From Caulobacter segnis (GTDB lineage: Bacteria > Pseudomonadota > Alphaproteobacteria > Caulobacterales > Caulobacteraceae), in NCBI RefSeq assembly GCF_003243465.1, contig NZ_QFQZ01000004.1, positions 38,593 to 102,592 on the forward strand: a stretch of DNA of 64,000 nt, in the 5' to 3' direction. The notes below the pieces were generated by a model. It worked only from the letters and a program-made list of their open reading frames with translations. It did no database searches and was not told the origin of the DNA. Positions 61,854-64,000 of the stretch are shown one piece after another. The position numbers and the translations under genes were made by a program. How positions within the stretch are numbered: position 1 is the stretch's first letter; each line of letters starts with the position of its first letter.

Positions 61854-63515
61854 GTGATAGAGAAGATCAGCATCCTCAGGTTTAAAAGAATAAATCAAGC
61901 GGATATAAATCTAACTAATATAAACTTGTTCGTCGGCGGGAATAATTCTGGAAAAAGCTGAACTTTACAGGCCATACATTTCAATGCTGCGCTAGCTCAA
62001 GCAAGAAACATATCCGGATCAGATCAGTTTACAGCGGAGCAACTGAGATACTGCCCGACAGATGATTTCTTGAATCTCTGTCACAATCAGCGTCTGCACG
62101 AAGGCACTTCGATAGAGTGTGATTTTTACGCTCAGAAAGATGGCGATGTGCCGGATGCAACTGTGTTTCTCACACGCGGGCGGAATGGAGTGGTGAAGGC
62201 GCGCACAAGTGGAAATCAGCTGCTAGCCGCCATCGCCGATCCCAAAGGCTTCTTTTCGATATATGTGCCAGGTCTGGCGGGTATCAGCCTGCGCGAGGAG
62301 TATCGGTCTGAACTTGTCATGAATAATGGCATTGCCCGGGGAGACGCAAACCTATTCCTGAGAAACCTTCTTCTGAGAATTGAAAAGTCTGAATTGAAAA
62401 AGACGAGCTTTTCCGGCAAGCTTTCGCGCGTATTTCCCGGGTGCCGAGTTATTACCAAATTCAATGAAGCCGACAACCTCGTAATTGACTCAAAGGTCAT
62501 CATGGCAGACGGGAAGGAACTACCCCTCGACATGGTAGGAACCGGCATGCTTCAGTCAATACAGCTTGTTGCCTACATAACTATGTATGAGCCTCAATTA
62601 CTGTTACTCGACGAACCGGATGCGCACTTACACCCTACAAATCAAAAGCGCCTAGCAGAAACACTCGTTCTAATTTCCCAGGAGACTGATACCAAAATCC
62701 TTATCGCGACCCATTCCAGACACTTGCTCGACGCGTTTAGTGAGTGCGAGGGAGCGAGCCTATTCTGGGTCAAGGATGGCGAGCCCAAGCCTCACGAAGA
62801 CTGGGATGATGTTGCAGTCTTGATGGATCTCGGTGCTCTAGACCGCGGGGAAAGACTTCTTAACGGCGAGTATAAGTACCTATTCTGGACCGAAGACGAT
62901 GATACGCGATATATAAAGTCTTTTATAAATTCAAACGGACTTAACGACGAGGAATTCTATATTTTTTCATACAAAGCAAGCAGCAAAGTGGATGCCGCCA
63001 AGCTTATGTCCTCGTTCTTGTCTAGAATTAAACCCGGAGTTCGCACCATCATACATAGGGATAGAGACTTCATGCTCGACAAAGAGGTCGAGGCCCTAAT
63101 CAAGAAGTACGACCTAGAGGACAAGGGCTCCATGCGTCTGTTTGTCACCACAAAGAGCGATATCGAGGCGTACTTCGCGTCTCAAGAGCATATTTCAGAG
63201 GTGATGCGTATTAGCGAGAGCGATGCAAGAATTTTGATTGAGTCGCTGATCCAAGAAAACCAGAATGAATTCACTATTAAATTTCACTCGAAGCGACAGG
63301 ACATAAAGAATACGCTCTACAAGCGTAATCCGGATGAATGCCCCTCACCAGAGGAGCTTATACCCGGCGGGGTAATCCCAATTGAAAAGGCGCTAGGAAA
63401 GCTTCTACTGAAAAAGTTGGGCCCGGTGATGCAGTCGAGGGGCAAAAATGCTGGGGACATACTGATCCCTAGCAAGGCGCTCTTGGATAAATATTTTAGC
63501 GAACTGCTCAACTAA
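61854..63515 (+). pseudogene. OLD-family ATPase/TOPRIM nuclease interrupted by an in-frame stop
   Basis: From GTG 61854 the frame reads an ABC-type ATPase start, ISILRFKRINQADINLTNINLFVGGNNSGKS, and then hits TGA at 61959-61961, immediately after the Walker A serine. The same frame continues (TLQAIHFNAALAQARN) without further stops to 63515. The later part has Walker B LLLLDEPDAHLHP, a switch histidine in ATHSRHLLDAF, and a TOPRIM-like domain (FWTEDDD, IIHRDRDF, TKSDIEAYF). OLD-family enzymes often act in phage defence. The gene is clearly AT-richer than its surroundings, a sign of horizontal transfer. A product starting at 62070 would lack Walker A and should be inactive. Confidence 0.85.
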
Positions 63516-63562
63516 GTTTGAAGGCGCCGCGCTAGTTCTAGATCTCTCGAAGGCTGGAGCGT

Positions 63563-63655
63563 GCTGGGCTGACCGGGCTGGTTAGGGACCAGCCTTCGGC
63601 CGGCCGCCGCGCGGCGGCGCGAGGCGTCGTCCCTGAGCAACCCGGGCAGCCCAGC
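63563..63655. repeat. Nested 93-base inverted repeat
   Basis: The outer arms 63563-63577 and 63641-63655 match at 14 of 15 positions. Inside them AGGGAC (63584-63589) pairs with GTCCCT (63629-63634), and a GC-rich palindromic core (CCGCCGCGCGGCGG) forms the centre. It lies just after the foreign gene, in a gap without other genes (63516-63839). It looks like an extragenic palindromic element or a structured RNA. Confidence 0.6.
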
Positions 63656-63722
63656 GATCGTCTCGCCGTGAGATGTAAGGATGGCTCCCGTCGCGGGGAC
63701 GGGGGAGGAGCGCTAGATCATT

Positions 63723-63832
63723 CTCCTCCCCCGCTGGGGGAGGTGGCCCAGCGGTGGAGGAGGGGGCAGCGCGGCATGCGTCCAGCTGGCCCCCTCCGTC
63801 GCTCCGCGACACCTCCCCCAGAGGGGGAGGAG
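63723..63832. repeat. G/C-run palindromic repeat
   Basis: CTCCTCCCCC (63723-63732) is inverted at 63823-63832 (GGGGGAGGAG). Internal hairpins include CCCCCGCTGGGGG on the left and CTCCCCCAGAGGGGGAG on the right, with GTCGCTCCGCGAC between. The pattern resembles the elements at 52.5 and 55.4 kb. Confidence 0.62.
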
Positions 63833-63839
63833 AGGCGGA

Positions 63840-64000
63840 CTACGAGCGTTCGCGGCGCTCCATCATCCGCGTAGACGGAATCGAACCGAACGATTTCAAG
63901 CACTTCTCACTTTTACACGCCGCTGGATCATCCGCGTTGAATCCCCACCCATACTTGTCCTCACCCGATGGCTTGGAAGGGACGTCCGGCCGGCGATCGT
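63840..64000 (-). CDS. C-terminal fragment of an unidentified gene
   Basis: A minus-strand frame enters from the right edge and stays open for 53 codons to TAG at 63842-63840. It ends ...PSTRMMERRERS. The preceding part reads PSGEDKYGWGFNADDP and contains a CKSEKC pair of cysteines that could bind metal. No family is recognised and the 5' end is outside the window, so reality rests only on the open frame and its position. Confidence 0.42.
   Translation of the reverse strand, partial: DRRPDVPSKPSGEDKYGWGFNADDPAACKSEKCLKSFGSIPSTRMMERRERS

Noticed and set aside
61959..61961. TGA read as selenocysteine
   Set aside because: It sits next to the Walker A serine of an ATPase where selenocysteine has no role, and I see no convincing SECIS-type element after it.
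63877..63889. tRNA T-arm-like sequence (GGTTCGATTCC on the minus strand)
   Set aside because: No matching acceptor, D or anticodon stems could be built around it, and a protein frame crosses it.

Overview
The window is GC-rich, tightly packed, and reads as the chromosome of a Caulobacter-like alphaproteobacterium (Caulobacteraceae). The reasons are a very large NAD-glutamate dehydrogenase of the GdhZ type, a CnoX with a WCGPC active site, a free-standing ProXp-ala editing protein, a TonB-dependent receptor of the Caulobacter/Xanthomonas carbohydrate type, GANTC (CcrM) sites in promoters, and long palindromic extragenic repeats. I saw no rRNA, tRNA, CRISPR array or insertion sequence.

Layout. 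1-6.2 kb (minus strand): the start of dut, then an overlapping signalling operon made of a triple-receiver hybrid histidine kinase, CheR, CheB and a receiver-histidine kinase. 6.4-14.7 kb: coaBC, a lipoprotein with a toxin-like C-terminal domain, ubiB, ubiE, mutM, a small membrane protein behind a BlaI/CopY-like palindrome, and purH behind a ZTP riboswitch. 14.7-30.3 kb: DUF418 protein, gdhZ, AI-2E family transporter, DUF853 ATPase, UDP-glucose dehydrogenase with its partner epimerase, an EamA transporter, an SDR, a quinone oxidoreductase and an isoaspartyl peptidase. 30.4-31.8 kb: APC permease.

31.8-42.6 kb is the most coherent system. A three-gene ABC importer (plus strand) faces a minus-strand operon: NikR-like regulator, two DUF1989 urea-carboxylase-associated proteins, biotin-dependent urea/guanidine carboxylase and allophanate hydrolase. 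Together they would import guanidine (or urea), carboxylate it, deiminate it to allophanate, and release ammonia and CO2. The regulator lacks all four nickel ligands of true NikR. The same operator, TATTACG-N12-CGTAATA, lies before the regulator operon and before the importer, so both units probably form one regulon with a non-nickel signal. A bidirectional terminator and a possible 19-residue ORF sit between the converging units.

42.6-61.8 kb is mostly housekeeping: glmS and glmM (divergent), a TonB receptor, DUF6065 protein, ProXp-ala, CnoX, a Lon-N-domain protein, Trm112, ubiH-type hydroxylase, marC, pyrF, gamma-glutamyltransferase, SdhAF4, rsmB, rpe and a heparinase II/III-like protein. 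61.8-63.5 kb is an AT-richer insertion carrying one OLD-family ATPase/TOPRIM nuclease, broken by a TGA codon directly after the Walker A serine. Two structured extragenic repeats and the 3' end of an unidentified gene follow.

Protein families were recognised by eye from motifs. No searches, alignments or folding calculations were run.
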